Origin: Prolixibacteraceae bacterium
GTDB lineage: Bacteria; Bacteroidota; Bacteroidia; Bacteroidales; Prolixibacteraceae
DNA: 64,000 nt
Assembly: GCA_019856515.1 (NCBI GenBank)
Contig: CP082230.1
Location: 5,022,001 to 5,086,000, forward strand
Reading direction: 5' to 3'
Below the pieces are notes generated by a model. That model was given only the letters and a program-made list of their open reading frames with translations, had not been told where the DNA came from and made no database searches. Below are positions 1 through 9,145 of this stretch, one piece after another (the stretch's first letter is position 1; each line of letters starts with the position of its first letter). A program made the position numbers and the translations under genes.

Positions 1-870
1 GGTATATTTATACCCAAGGCTCATTTCTATAATGCGCACCCGCGCAATATATTCATTTCACCATTGGGCTAAGTTCGGTTTCCCTTTCAGGGAAGGTTGT
101 AGCATAATAAAAAGATCAGTTTCACCTGTATGCCATTCCGTGCTCTTCAGCTTTGCGTATTATCCGCATTATATCCAATACGACCTAGTTTGTGCCAATT
201 CATTGGCACGAGAGGGATACCACAGCAGTCATCGATTAACGCGCACGGCGTGCCAATGAATTGGCACAAACTAGGCAAACCAACGTCATCGAAATAAAAG
301 ATCTGTTTTATCTGTCTAATCCGTTTATCTGTGTCCCATTCCGTGCGCCTAAACACTTCGTGCCTTTGTGTCTTCGTGGTGTTTTTTTTCTTGCGTTTCC
401 ATATGCTTATAATGATATAGAGAGACGCGAGCATCGCGCCTGTACCAAGTATGGGGTTTCAATAAAAAGATCCGTGATAATCTGTTATATCCGTCTAATC
501 TGTGGCTAAAAATTTCCTTCGTGCCTTTGTGACTTCGTGGTGTTTTTTCTTCTTGCGTTTCCATATGCTTATAATGATAAAGGAGACGCGAGCATCGCAC
601 CTGTACCAAGAATGGGATTACAACAAAATGATCCGTGGAAATCTCTAATATCCGTCTAATCTGTGGCTAAATTTTCTCTTCGTGCCTTTGTGTCTTTGTG
701 GTTCTTTTTATCTGTGTGCTATCCCTTGCGCACCGACGGCTTTGTGCTTTAGGCGGGATGATTTTTTAACAATAAAAAGCAATCATTACCTTTATTGAGT
801 ATATTTGGCACCCTTATGATAAAAAGATGATGGAGCTGAGGACTTCATTAAATGATGAATTTGTATTTAG
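1..870. repeat. Non-coding repeat region upstream of the histidine kinase gene
   Basis: No credible gene. The stretch holds: (i) a copy at about 11-95 of an element that begins with CCCAAGGCT and ends with CCATTGGGCTAAG and a CCCTTTCAGGG hairpin, found again near 4.1, 4.3, 45.1, 47.2, 47.5 and 47.9 kb; (ii) a perfect 27-bp inverted repeat at 184-275; (iii) phrases related to CTTCGTGCCTTTGTGTCTTCG and to ATCCGTCTAATCTGTGGCTA at about 350-390, 480-545 and 630-705; (iv) two copies (about 392-465 and 552-622) of a segment containing GACGCGAGCATCG. Short open frames here are by-products of the repeats. A TATATTTG at 800-807 matches the Bacteroidetes -7 element and could belong to the kinase promoter, but no good -33 element is visible. 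Confidence 0.7.
184..275. repeat. Perfect 27-bp inverted repeat
   Basis: Arms 184-210 and 249-275 are exact reverse complements (outer end CCTAGTTTGTG, inner end ATTGGCACG), separated by 38 nt. Each arm also contains a near-palindrome, TGCCAATTCATTGGCA, so each arm could fold on itself or with its partner. Nothing around it codes for protein. It could be the ends of a very small non-autonomous element or a cruciform site. Confidence 0.85.
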
Positions 871-2730
871 ATGAAAACGATTATACTAGGTGTTCTATTA
901 AGTCTCTTTGGATTTATCTCCTTAGGACAGGAGTTGTCAGATAAGTTATATCATCAGCTATTTGATGAGATTGCATCAAGAAATCCACCAAAGAATATTT
1001 CTCAGAAGCTTGATAGTTTAATGGGTATAGAAACTATGTCAACTTTTGATTCTGCAAGAGTGTATAACCTCAAAGGGGTATACCATGATTTAATACAAGA
1101 GAGCGATTTAGCAGTAGCCTCACTACAGAAGGCAATAGTTCTTTTTGAGGGGAGCTATAAGTGGAAAACGAAAGTACAATTGAATTTGTCAACCGCCTAT
1201 ACTAGTAGCCATCAGTTTACCAAAGCGACAACAATGTTGATGGAAGTGGCAAAGAGTGCTAAGGAGAATGATGATCTCAATTTACATACCAAAGTGAAGG
1301 AGTATTTTGCTAACCTCTATTTTAACCAGGGCGATATAAAGAGAGCGTTGAATGAACTAGAACAGGTCGCTTTGTCGTATGAAGAACTAAAAGATACTAT
1401 AACCCTATCGAGGCTCTACAATAATTTGGCTGTCCTCTATAAGAAGAACGAAGCCTATTCGAAAGCTATTGAGTACAATGTGAAATCATTGAACTTAAGC
1501 AAAGCGATGAAAGATAGTCACGCTGTTTCTCAGTCATATAATAATATCGGATTGAACTATGAACGACTGTTTTATAAAACAGATAGTGTTCCTTATATGC
1601 AGCAATCCATTGCATTCTTTAAGGAGGCCATCAAAATTAAGAGGCAATTCCCTGAGGCATGGAATACAGCTCTATACAATCTAATTCGAGTATATCGGCT
1701 TATAGGAGAATATGATAAAGCCAACCAATACTCTTTAGAACTTAGTGAAAGTAAAAGAGGAGCATACAAAGAGGTGGAGCAGATGCTTCGTGATAAGATG
1801 CTCTTTGCTCTAAATAGAGGTCATTCGATAGAGGCTTTCCATTGTCTGTTTAAATTGGATTCAATTCAGAAGATCATTCGTGACCTACAGACACATGATT
1901 TTGAGCAGATGTTAAAAAATCAGAGTGATCTATTTGAATCGAAGAGGAGTGAGAAGGAGAAAGCCTTGGCATTAACCGAAGAGCATAACCTTCGGTTGAT
2001 AGTTGAGAATAAGCATAATCGTTTACAAATAATCTTTCTCTCGATACTCGTAATTATATTAATGGGACTATTTGGATTCGTTTTCTATCATAAAAGTATC
2101 ATTCATAAGAATGAGCAAGAGAAGAAAGATTTAAAGCTTACCATATTACGTTCACAGATGAATCCCCATTTCATCTTTAATGTACTTACGGCGATACAGA
2201 ATAGTTTGTTGGATGATGATCCTTTAAAGACAGCAGGATATATTGCACGTTTTTCTAATCTCGTGCGTAAGAATTTTGACTTCACAGATAAAGAGAGTAT
2301 CCCTTTGAATGATGATATAGACGCACTTGTTAACTATATCGAGACACAGAAGATACGTTTTGGTAGCAAGTTTGATTATCAAATCGAAATAGATCAATCA
2401 ATCATAAAGGATGAAGTATATATACCTCCGATGTTAATGCAACCGCTAGTGGAGAATGCTATTGAACATGGGTTAAAGAAGTGCAAGCACAAGGGACAAC
2501 TAGAAGTGAAGGTTCAACAGAAAGGTCGACAACTCTTCTTCTGTGTAACAGATAACGGGGTGGGGTATGCCCCAAAGCCTACAGATGGGAAGAAACATGC
2601 ACTAGATGTGTTACGAGCACGATTACATCTTTTAGGGTATGGAGATGAAAAGACCTTTGTGATTCAACGAAAAGGAGTAGATGGTGGTACCGAAGTGAAA
2701 TTTTCATTAACACTTAAGAAAGATGTATAA
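871..2730 (+). CDS. TPR-containing sensor histidine kinase, LytS/YehU type
   Basis: Membrane sensor kinase that should phosphorylate the LytTR regulator encoded just downstream. 619 aa: an N-terminal signal sequence (about 1-19), tetratricopeptide repeats over roughly residues 60-330 (predicted periplasmic), a charged linker, one membrane segment at about 385-406 and a cytoplasmic His_kinase/HATPase module. The phospho-acceptor motif MNPHFIFN places the histidine at H433; the ATPase N-box (QPLVENAIEHG) lies at about 524-534 and the DNGVG G-box at 561-565. This TPR-TM-His_kinase layout is typical of Bacteroidetes LytS-like kinases. The stop overlaps the start of the regulator gene by 8 nt, implying translational coupling. 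The signal bound by the TPR region is not evident. Confidence 0.93.
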   Translation: MKTIILGVLLSLFGFISLGQELSDKLYHQLFDEIASRNPPKNISQKLDSLMGIETMSTFDSARVYNLKGVYHDLIQESDLAVASLQKAIVLFEGSYKWKTKVQLNLSTAYTSSHQFTKATTMLMEVAKSAKENDDLNLHTKVKEYFANLYFNQGDIKRALNELEQVALSYEELKDTITLSRLYNNLAVLYKKNEAYSKAIEYNVKSLNLSKAMKDSHAVSQSYNNIGLNYERLFYKTDSVPYMQQSIAFFKEAIKIKRQFPEAWNTALYNLIRVYRLIGEYDKANQYSLELSESKRGAYKEVEQMLRDKMLFALNRGHSIEAFHCLFKLDSIQKIIRDLQTHDFEQMLKNQSDLFESKRSEKEKALALTEEHNLRLIVENKHNRLQIIFLSILVIILMGLFGFVFYHKSIIHKNEQEKKDLKLTILRSQMNPHFIFNVLTAIQNSLLDDDPLKTAGYIARFSNLVRKNFDFTDKESIPLNDDIDALVNYIETQKIRFGSKFDYQIEIDQSIIKDEVYIPPMLMQPLVENAIEHGLKKCKHKGQLEVKVQQKGRQLFFCVTDNGVGYAPKPTDGKKHALDVLRARLHLLGYGDEKTFVIQRKGVDGGTEVKFSLTLKKDV

Positions 2731-3454
2731 AGGAATTATAGTTGAAGATGAATTCAATGCCCAACAGGCATTGTCTAAAATGTTACGCCTACTGTTTCCA
2801 AATCTTGAGATATTAGGGATCTTTTCTTCTTTTGAGCAGAGCCAACAGTTCCTTCTGAACACATCAGTAGATTTGATGTTTCTAGATATTGAATTGGAGG
2901 ATGGGATGAGTATTGATAAGCTCAAAGAGATAGATCATAGTAAGTATCAGATTATTTTTACTACAGGATATAACCAATATGCTATTGATGCGATCAAACT
3001 CAATGCCTTAGACTACCTATTAAAGCCAATCGAGCCAATGGAGTTGCAGGGAGCAGTTAAAAAAGCATTAGCTAAAATAGATAAAGAGAAGGCGACACAT
3101 GACACGCTATTGGCTGCCAACAAGGTGTTGGAGAAAGAGAGAAAAGAGCTGGTGGTAAAAACAATTGATAACACCTACTATCTCAATATAAATGATATTG
3201 TGATGTTTCAATCAGAAGGTGCTTATACCCAAATAACGACATTAGATAACACTATTCTTGCCTCAAAACATCTAAAGCATTATGAGCAGATGGTACTTTC
3301 TTATGGCTTTATTCGAACACACCAATCTTTTGTTGTCAATAAGAAATATATACAAAGCCTTCAGAAAACACAAATTACTTTAGTAAATGACCTGATTGCA
3401 AATATCTCTGTTCGTAAATATGCTGAGGTGAAAGCACAAATTGAGAATGGATGA
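2723..3454 (+). CDS. LytTR-family response regulator
   Basis: DNA-binding partner of the preceding kinase. 243 aa: receiver domain with acidic pocket E8-D9, phospho-acceptor D55 in FLDIEL, a TGY switch region near 81-83 and K101 in LLKPIEP; then a helical linker and a C-terminal LytTR domain from about residue 135 (NTYYLNINDIVMFQSEGAYT and the FIRTHQSFVVNKKYI segment). LytTR regulators bind short direct repeats as dimers. The target is unknown: no neighbouring gene shows an obvious pair of repeats, and the downstream gene is more than 1 kb away. Confidence 0.94.
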   Translation: MYKGIIVEDEFNAQQALSKMLRLLFPNLEILGIFSSFEQSQQFLLNTSVDLMFLDIELEDGMSIDKLKEIDHSKYQIIFTTGYNQYAIDAIKLNALDYLLKPIEPMELQGAVKKALAKIDKEKATHDTLLAANKVLEKERKELVVKTIDNTYYLNINDIVMFQSEGAYTQITTLDNTILASKHLKHYEQMVLSYGFIRTHQSFVVNKKYIQSLQKTQITLVNDLIANISVRKYAEVKAQIENG

Positions 3455-3645
3455 TGGCTATTCTTAGTAGACCTCTTTCTCTGTGACATCATTTTATCTT
3501 ACTTTTTTGACGAATATCAAATGAATCACGACGTTTATTAATCGGATTTGACATCTTGACAGATAGTCTATTCTTTTGAATCGAATTCTTGAAAAAGATA
3601 CAGTATAAGACCTATTGCTTTTCCAGCCAACATAATCTCAATGGT

Positions 3646-3701
3646 CTTGCGGTGGAAGTATGCTATCTGACCCATAGCGACAAAATACTTCCATTGGCAG
3701 G
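3646..3701 (+). ncRNA. Structured RNA-like hairpin, copy 1
   Basis: A long stem-loop: CTTGC at the base pairs with GCAGG, then GTGGAAGTAT pairs with ATACTTCCAT, and the apex carries a second hairpin GCTAT-CTGACCC-ATAGC. It is preceded by TGGTCTTGCGGTG, which recurs exactly in copy 2. The stem sequence differs from copy 2 while pairing is kept, suggesting selection on structure. I do not recognise a known RNA family. Strand is inferred from the downstream terminator. Confidence 0.5.
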
Positions 3702-3746
3702 ATATATTATTGCAAAATAGATGTCATACCATATAATCCCTATGGT

Positions 3747-3805
3747 CTTGCGGTGAGAAAGTTTTGCTACCTGAACCATAGCTATTACGCTTTCTCATTC
3801 GCAGG
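3747..3805 (+). ncRNA. Structured RNA-like hairpin, copy 2
   Basis: Second copy, starting 101 nt after the first: base CTTGCG with CGCAGG, middle stem GTGAGAAAG with CTTTCTCAT (unlike copy 1 but still paired), apex GCTA-CCTGAACCA-TAGC. Conserved positions lie in TGGTCTTGCGGTG and in the apical GCTAyCTGAmCCATAGC, while the middle stem changes on both sides. This is either a duplicated small RNA domain or a repeat element whose two arms evolve together. Confidence 0.5.
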
Positions 3806-3922
3806 CTGTAAATAAAATTGACTGCTAAATTTTAACTGAAAAAAACCTATACCTTACAAGTAGCAGGATGTTCTATCTTCCCCATAGGATGCTAATGTTT
3901 CCCTTGTTTTAATATTAGTATT

Positions 3923-3960
3923 GGTCCAACATGTCCTACGGGATTGTTGGACCTTTTTTT
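3923..3960 (+). terminator. Intrinsic terminator closing the putative RNA unit
   Basis: GGTCCAACA pairs perfectly with TGTTGGACC around a 13-nt loop, followed by seven T (3954-3960). There is no plus-strand gene within 450 nt upstream, so it most likely ends a non-coding transcript that includes the two hairpins. Confidence 0.8.
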
Positions 3961-4096
3961 GTTTAGCTACTAGTTGGAGTGCTAAGAGTAGCAAATAGAT
4001 GACACCGATCTTTATTGTGGTTGATGTGTTGGGTAATGACTTTTTAAACACAAAGACACGAAGAAAATTCCCACGGATCTTTTTTTGCTGTAACAT

Positions 4097-4330
4097 TCCC
4101 TGAAGGGGAAACCGAACTTAGCCCAATGGTGAAATGACTATAATGCGCTGTAGCGCTGTATAGGAGTGAGCCTTGGGGAAATAAATATCACCACCAACCA
4201 AGGGCTGAAAGCCTGGTCCAAATAAATTTATTAGCCACGGATTCAACGGATTTTCACTGATCTTTTTTTGCTGTAACATTCCCTGAAGGGGAAACCGAAC
4301 TTAGCCCAATGGTGGAAACCTTGGGAAAGA
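4097..4330 (-). repeat. Two inverted copies of the CCAAGG/CCATTGGGCTAAG repeat family
   Basis: On the plus strand the copies read CCCTGAAGGGG, AACCGAACTTAGCCCAATGG, variable inner hairpin, then CCTTGGG (about 4097-4177 and 4277-4326). They are the reverse complement of the element at 11-95 and of the 45-48 kb copies. The inner segment differs between copies (TGCGCTGTAGCGCTGTA here, GACCTTGCGGTC elsewhere) but often remains self-complementary. Confidence 0.75.
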
Positions 4331-4580
4331 AGAGTTGATGTGCAAGGATGGAATACAGATTAAACTGTTTTAATGAACCCATTATATCACCTATGAACAG
4401 GACAATTGATCGATATTTTTCTGCTCTGTTCTGCGAATATCAAATAAATCCCTACACTTATCAATCGCTTTAGGACAACCGAATGAATCTGCCCAACTTT
4501 GAAGTGTCATTAGAAAAATCATCCATTTTTAGAGAGTGGATAATGATTAAAATACCTAACATTATTATATAGATAGAGTC

Positions 4581-5000
4581 ATGATTTACGGAATTACATT
4601 ATTGCTATTAGGTGTACTTGCTGCACCATCGTTGTTGTTGTCGAAAAAACCAAATGCAAAAGAACTTTTAGATAAAATGACCCCATACCAAGGGTGGATA
4701 GGGCTTATCTCTTGTCTATGGGGCGTTTGGGGAATTATCCAAGCAGTATTGAGTCTTGGTTTACTTACTTCTAGTCCAATCTGGTGGTTAAGTTGGATGG
4801 GCGGAAATGTTTTAGAAGCGTCTTTAGGATTCCTACTTGGATATGGTATGATAAGTCAATTGGTGTTATCTAAAAATGAGGCAGCCAAAGAAAAAGGAGC
4901 TAAGCTATTGGAGAAATTATCTCCATTACAAGGGAAACTAGGTTTATTTGCTATTGTATTGGGAGCATGGACTATTATCGCATCTATTCTCTTTTCATAA
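4581..5000 (+). CDS. Small membrane protein with an internal duplication
   Basis: Function unknown. 139 aa with about four hydrophobic segments (about 3-20, 38-62, 66-95 and 117-138). Residues 27-55 and 107-135 are clearly related: [17 protein letters not shown] against [16 protein letters not shown], each followed by a Trp-containing membrane helix. The protein thus looks like two copies of a soluble amphipathic patch plus helix, joined by a middle membrane hairpin. A good terminator follows, so it is probably monocistronic. Resembles short uncharacterised inner-membrane proteins of Bacteroidota; no catalytic motif seen. Confidence 0.75.
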   Translation: MIYGITLLLLGVLAAPSLLLSKKPNAKELLDKMTPYQGWIGLISCLWGVWGIIQAVLSLGLLTSSPIWWLSWMGGNVLEASLGFLLGYGMISQLVLSKNEAAKEKGAKLLEKLSPLQGKLGLFAIVLGAWTIIASILFS

Positions 5001-5052
5001 CGTAGTATCTAAGATACATTAGACTTTACTTGAGTTAATTGTTGTTTGTGAG

Positions 5053-5085
5053 GGCACCATAGAGTTATAAATACACTATGGTGCC
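5053..5085 (+). terminator. Terminator after the small membrane protein gene
   Basis: Perfect 10-bp stem GGCACCATAG / CTATGGTGCC with a 13-nt loop, followed by a moderately T-rich stretch (TATTTGTGTTTT). It lies 53 nt after the stop codon. Confidence 0.75.
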
Positions 5086-5493
5086 TATTTGTGTTTTCGC
5101 GTAAATTATGTCTTATCTTAGATAGGGGTTCCTCCGTAGTTTATTGATACTTTAAGGATACTTCGTTGATAGTTGCTTGATCAAAAATGTTAAATAGATG
5201 AGATTACTATTGTCATGCTATCTATTTGTTGATTCCAAAAGAGCTCTGAAACCATAGCGATATATGATCTTTTTGTTATGGATAAAAATAATAAAGTCTC
5301 TGGTTTAAAAAGCTTAATACTACAAAATACAATTGCCTGTTTATCATATATTGATTGTATGACTTAGCGTTGCATCTATGATTCGAATGCAACGCTATAT
5401 GATTACCTTCCAGATTTTGGAAAGCCCCTGTTTTTATCTGTATTAACTTCCTTTAAACTCTCAAGAGTTGTAATATTAATGTAGTTGCGATGA
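5086..5493. other. Intergenic stretch between convergent genes
   Basis: No gene seen. It contains a second perfect stem, TAGCGTTGCAT / ATGCAACGCTA (5365-5375 with 5387-5397), about 100 nt beyond the 3' end of the minus-strand MSEP-CTERM gene. It lacks a clear T-run in either direction, so its role as terminator is uncertain. Confidence 0.5.
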
Positions 5494-8328
5494 TTATTTC
5501 AGCTTTCCCGGTTCTTTCCTTATTCTGATTCTCTGTCTTATCCAAAGTATAAGTCCTATTAGCAGCGAAAGAATCCATAAGCTTGGTTCACTCATCCTTT
5601 GTGGCTCTTCACCAATGTCAAGGGATTTATTACTTGCCAATACTTGATTCTGTATTTTCTTGAGCATAGCTTTCTGTGCTTCGTTTTCAACGACCATATA
5701 CGATGTGACTGGGGTCATGGTTTTTGATATGAAACTGCCCTTTACTAAGTTTAACCATTCCGTATTGGATTGTGATGGATTAAGATTCTGAGATATCCAG
5801 CTCCCTTTTATCTGCATCACTGAGATCCAATCATCTTCTTTTATATCTTTAGGATCAATGGATATGGAGTCTTTTTTTAATACAATACTTGATGATTTAT
5901 CATCTGCTAGATATGCTATTCTACCATTTGAGCATTTATATCGTAAACAAGGGTAGTAGAAAGATAACTCTGACGTTTGAAGACAAGGCTTTTGGGGATT
6001 CGTTATTAACGAATGAGGTTCTAATATTTTATCTTCTTTAAGCAGATAAAAGAGTTTATTCTCTGGGTATGTTATTGCTAGATCTGAAAAGTCTTTGTCA
6101 AGCACAGCATGGTTGAGGCTATCGGTAACGACAACCATTATAGGATATGATTCATCACTCTTATAGTATGATTTTACCAATGTCGATTTGATCGCTCGAT
6201 CTAAGAAGAAACCTCCTTTAGATTCTGCTTTGCTAATGAATGTTTTCCAATCATTATAGTCATTACATGAGTACAAATTACTATTGACATTCGTTATCTT
6301 TGAAGCTCTTGATAATTCAGGATACTTTGACATTATTTTATTGATACGATAGATGAAGGCATCTTTCTGATCTTCATTTCTCTTTGAGATATCTACCAAG
6401 AAATGGAAATAAGGCTGTCTTTGTATCTTATCTAAATTACTTTTCTGACCTGATGGAATATATGCAATATCTTGTGTCTCTATGATTTTTGAATCTTGTT
6501 CTCTCTCTTCACCTAAGTGTATCTCCACATTATCCATCACGATTTTAACTGGTTCTTTATGGATTAGTTCAAAACCTGTATGACGGACTTCATCTTTTGA
6601 GAAAGGATATACGCGAAATGCCACTTTGTTTCCTGTTTTATAATACAATATCCCCGGATCTCTTTTCTCATTTACAATTTGAGTGTAAATCCACATAGCA
6701 GATCTCTTCTCTGCTAATATCCCCATCTCCTTTTTCTCTCCTATATATAGATAGTAGTTATTGATAGCAGAACCATTAGGGAGTACTATGTTTGTGGCGT
6801 ACTCTGAGAGTGACGTATTCTTGTTTTGATTGGTAAGTTCTAAGTGGATCCAGCTTTTCCATACATGATGCTTCTGATCATACTTACTTTCAACCAATGA
6901 ATGGGTGATTTTAACATCATGGTTGATGTTTAGTTGTATGTTTCGATGTCTACGTGGTTTATTTGGTTGTTTGCCTAGAAATATATTATTTATTCGATCA
7001 ATCTTGTTTTTGCTGAGTGTTAGATTATCCAACACAAGCCAATTGAAGTAGGTGGAGATATAGGGGATACGAGAATTCATCAAAGAGTTGTTATTTCCAG
7101 CTCTATTTGTTTTGATAATATTGAATGTTTTTTGAAAAGAAGCCTCATCTATATGATACTCTTTCGTGTAATTGGGAGTGTAAAGATATTCCAATACATT
7201 TTCCAAAGTCTGTCTCTCTTTGACAAATGATAAGGTTACTACCATTGGGATTGTCAAAAATGCTACGAATGATGATATCTTGATCGTTCTTTGGGTGAAT
7301 TGGCTCAATAGAAAATTATAATCATTCGATAACTCATTGATATGAACCACAAAAAGCAGAAGTGGAGTTACCAATAAAAACCCTACTCCAATTAAAATAA
7401 TAGCAATAACTGATACAGGAAGGAAAGGTAGGAAGACGATAAAGAAATACAAAGTAAATGAAAAGGTGATCGTACGCCCTACAAAAAGAAGATACCGATA
7501 TGTACGGTTTGTTAGGTTGGGTAGACATAACAAGATACTATTGACAATGGTAATGATATAGAACCAAGGGCTGTTGAAGTCTCCCATAATTCCCTTTATA
7601 CTATGCTGCTCCATTAGGATGCCACTGTTAAAGAGTAAACCTAATACAGGTAGAATAAGAGTGATAGGTATCTTCCAAATAAGGTGATTCTTCTTCCAAA
7701 AAAAGCTTTTTCTTAAGGTGATGATATATACTCCTCGTATTATAAAAAAAAGAAATATGATGGTGCTAGCAATGATAAGTATGATCACTGAATGGATTGC
7801 AAAGTCACCATCGACATTCTTCCATAAAGGTACTATCAATAGAGCTGTTAGATATAAGACAATTGGAATAAGAAAAGCACCTAAAAAGCTTTTCCATAGT
7901 TTATGTGTCTTTGTTGGTGGGGTAAAATAGGATACTATAAGTAAAATAGAGTATATCAATGTAGGCATGATAAATGTTCCTAAATAGAATATAATCTCAC
8001 CATTTAGCATCCATCGAGGAATAGAAGATGGAATTAAGGTATCGATATGAGAGTAGTATGAATAAACATATAGTATATATATGAAAAGTGATATCCCAGC
8101 GGAGTAGACTGGAATACTCTTTTTACAAGATATTAGAACTATTGCTTGTAATAAGTGTAATAGAGTAATACATATTAATATGCCACCATATGCTTTCCAT
8201 TGTTGAATACTTTCGATAGTCAACTGGCTGTGGATAATATTATATTGAGAAAATAAAAGGAAAAGGAGTATGGTTATCGGTAGTGTATTAATAACAAATA
8301 GCCATCTTGGGTTATTTAAGTTTTGCAT
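5494..8328 (-). CDS. MSEP-CTERM sorting domain protein (exosortase K substrate, VIT-like domain)
   Basis: 944 aa. The N-terminal ~370 residues form about ten membrane helices; a VIT-like (vault/inter-alpha-trypsin) domain spans about 480-600 (EKRDPGILYYKTGNKVAFRVYP core), followed by a possible degenerate von Willebrand A fold (about 640-740, VDISKRN in place of DxSxS). The C-terminus has the tripartite sorting signal: MSEP at 912-915, a hydrophobic helix (about 917-930) and a basic tail RQRIRIRK. This matches the TIGRFAM family named MSEP-CTERM, whose genes sit next to exosortase K. The start overlaps the end of the exosortase gene by 17 nt, so the two are co-translated. Predicted to be cut or re-anchored at MSEP by its neighbour. 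What the processed protein does is unknown. Confidence 0.9.
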   Translation of the reverse strand: MQNLNNPRWLFVINTLPITILLFLLFSQYNIIHSQLTIESIQQWKAYGGILICITLLHLLQAIVLISCKKSIPVYSAGISLFIYILYVYSYYSHIDTLIPSSIPRWMLNGEIIFYLGTFIMPTLIYSILLIVSYFTPPTKTHKLWKSFLGAFLIPIVLYLTALLIVPLWKNVDGDFAIHSVIILIIASTIIFLFFIIRGVYIITLRKSFFWKKNHLIWKIPITLILPVLGLLFNSGILMEQHSIKGIMGDFNSPWFYIITIVNSILLCLPNLTNRTYRYLLFVGRTITFSFTLYFFIVFLPFLPVSVIAIILIGVGFLLVTPLLLFVVHINELSNDYNFLLSQFTQRTIKISSFVAFLTIPMVVTLSFVKERQTLENVLEYLYTPNYTKEYHIDEASFQKTFNIIKTNRAGNNNSLMNSRIPYISTYFNWLVLDNLTLSKNKIDRINNIFLGKQPNKPRRHRNIQLNINHDVKITHSLVESKYDQKHHVWKSWIHLELTNQNKNTSLSEYATNIVLPNGSAINNYYLYIGEKKEMGILAEKRSAMWIYTQIVNEKRDPGILYYKTGNKVAFRVYPFSKDEVRHTGFELIHKEPVKIVMDNVEIHLGEEREQDSKIIETQDIAYIPSGQKSNLDKIQRQPYFHFLVDISKRNEDQKDAFIYRINKIMSKYPELSRASKITNVNSNLYSCNDYNDWKTFISKAESKGGFFLDRAIKSTLVKSYYKSDESYPIMVVVTDSLNHAVLDKDFSDLAITYPENKLFYLLKEDKILEPHSLITNPQKPCLQTSELSFYYPCLRYKCSNGRIAYLADDKSSSIVLKKDSISIDPKDIKEDDWISVMQIKGSWISQNLNPSQSNTEWLNLVKGSFISKTMTPVTSYMVVENEAQKAMLKKIQNQVLASNKSLDIGEEPQRMSEPSLWILSLLIGLILWIRQRIRIRKEPGKLK

Positions 8329-8833
8329 ACTTTGTGTTTAATAGTTTTTCGTTGATTACAGAGACAAAAAGTAAAAAAGTAAGGTAGGTTACGACCCCGA
8401 TAGATTCGTGAATAATATGGCGGGATATCCTGAAATTATCTATTGCACTATGTTTTAGTATGATTGAGATAATTATACGAGATGCGTTAATAAAAATAGT
8501 TGAGATATATGCTATTGCTAAATATTGAACCAATTGGAATGCCTTTTCACTTAAGGATTCAGAATGCTTTAATGATTGAAAATAGAGTACGAGAAAGCAT
8601 AGAAGTAGAAAGTTATATCCAGAGCACGATTTCTCAATAATTATATTGAGCCTTGGATGTTCAAATCCACTTCCAGAAGTGTAGATCGCCTGATCACCTG
8701 TTATAAGTTCAATAATACTATTGGTTGGATATAACAAAAAAAGGAGTTGATCATTTCCAAAGGTTCGAAACCAAAACTTCATAATGACAAAGACTCCTAC
8801 AGCGAATATATAAAAAGGGATGTTTTTATTCAT
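8312..8833 (-). CDS. xrtK: Exosortase K
   Basis: Multi-spanning membrane cysteine transpeptidase-like enzyme that recognises the MSEP-CTERM signal of the adjacent protein. 173 aa, small for an exosortase but right for the K type. The exosortase catalytic triad is visible: C70 in IEKSCSGYNF, R119 in INASRII and H142 in RHIIHESIGVVTYL, each at a predicted membrane boundary. About five or six hydrophobic segments. It is the first gene of a two-gene minus-strand operon with the MSEP-CTERM gene. Dedicated one-enzyme/one-substrate pairs are known for this family; the biological outcome has not been described to my knowledge. Confidence 0.92.
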   Translation of the reverse strand: MNKNIPFYIFAVGVFVIMKFWFRTFGNDQLLFLLYPTNSIIELITGDQAIYTSGSGFEHPRLNIIIEKSCSGYNFLLLCFLVLYFQSLKHSESLSEKAFQLVQYLAIAYISTIFINASRIIISIILKHSAIDNFRISRHIIHESIGVVTYLTFLLFVSVINEKLLNTKYAKLK

Positions 8834-9145
8834 GAAGTTCGACCATTAGATTTGATTAGTTGTTTTAACAAATGTGAAATTAACTATAATATCTCGTTTT
8901 CTTGTAGCCTTGACTTGAATGAGATTGAATTCATTAAACTCTAAATGACTATTCTGTTGAGTATCAGTTCAATTTTTCTATCCTGAAATTAAGTGCTACT
9001 GCTGTTTTGTTGAGGTCACACAACCATTAGGTGTATGCAATTCAATTTGATTTTTTATCACATTTACTTTTAATCATATTAAATGCTTCTGAATGTAAAA
9101 TTTTATTATATTAACATCTAAAAGTATGCAATTAAGAATTTAACG
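8834..9145. other. Divergent intergenic region between xrtK and the endonuclease V-like gene
   Basis: No gene is supported; the open frame at 8747-8944 is a shadow of xrtK running into the gap. Very AT-rich, so it should hold both divergent promoters. On the minus strand CACATTTG (7 of 8 to TAnnTTTG) lies about 30 nt upstream of xrtK, but I see no matching -33 element. Confidence 0.4.

Larger units (their letters stand above)
3455..4580. other. 1.1-kb intergenic region: structured RNA candidate plus repeat copies
   Basis: No protein-coding gene is supported. The first part (about 3600-3960) contains two related long hairpins, a third imperfect stem at about 3861-3893 (TAGCA...TGCTA) and a strong intrinsic terminator, so it may be a small RNA transcription unit on the plus strand. 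The second part (about 4040-4330) carries inverted copies of the CCCTGAAGGGG / AGCCCAATGG repeat family and fragments of the ATCCGTGG family. The open frame on the minus strand at 3854-4096 runs through these repeats and the terminator and is not credible. Confidence 0.6.

Noticed and set aside
3854-4096. 80-codon ORF on the minus strand
   Set aside because: It runs antisense through a terminator hairpin and the repeat family.
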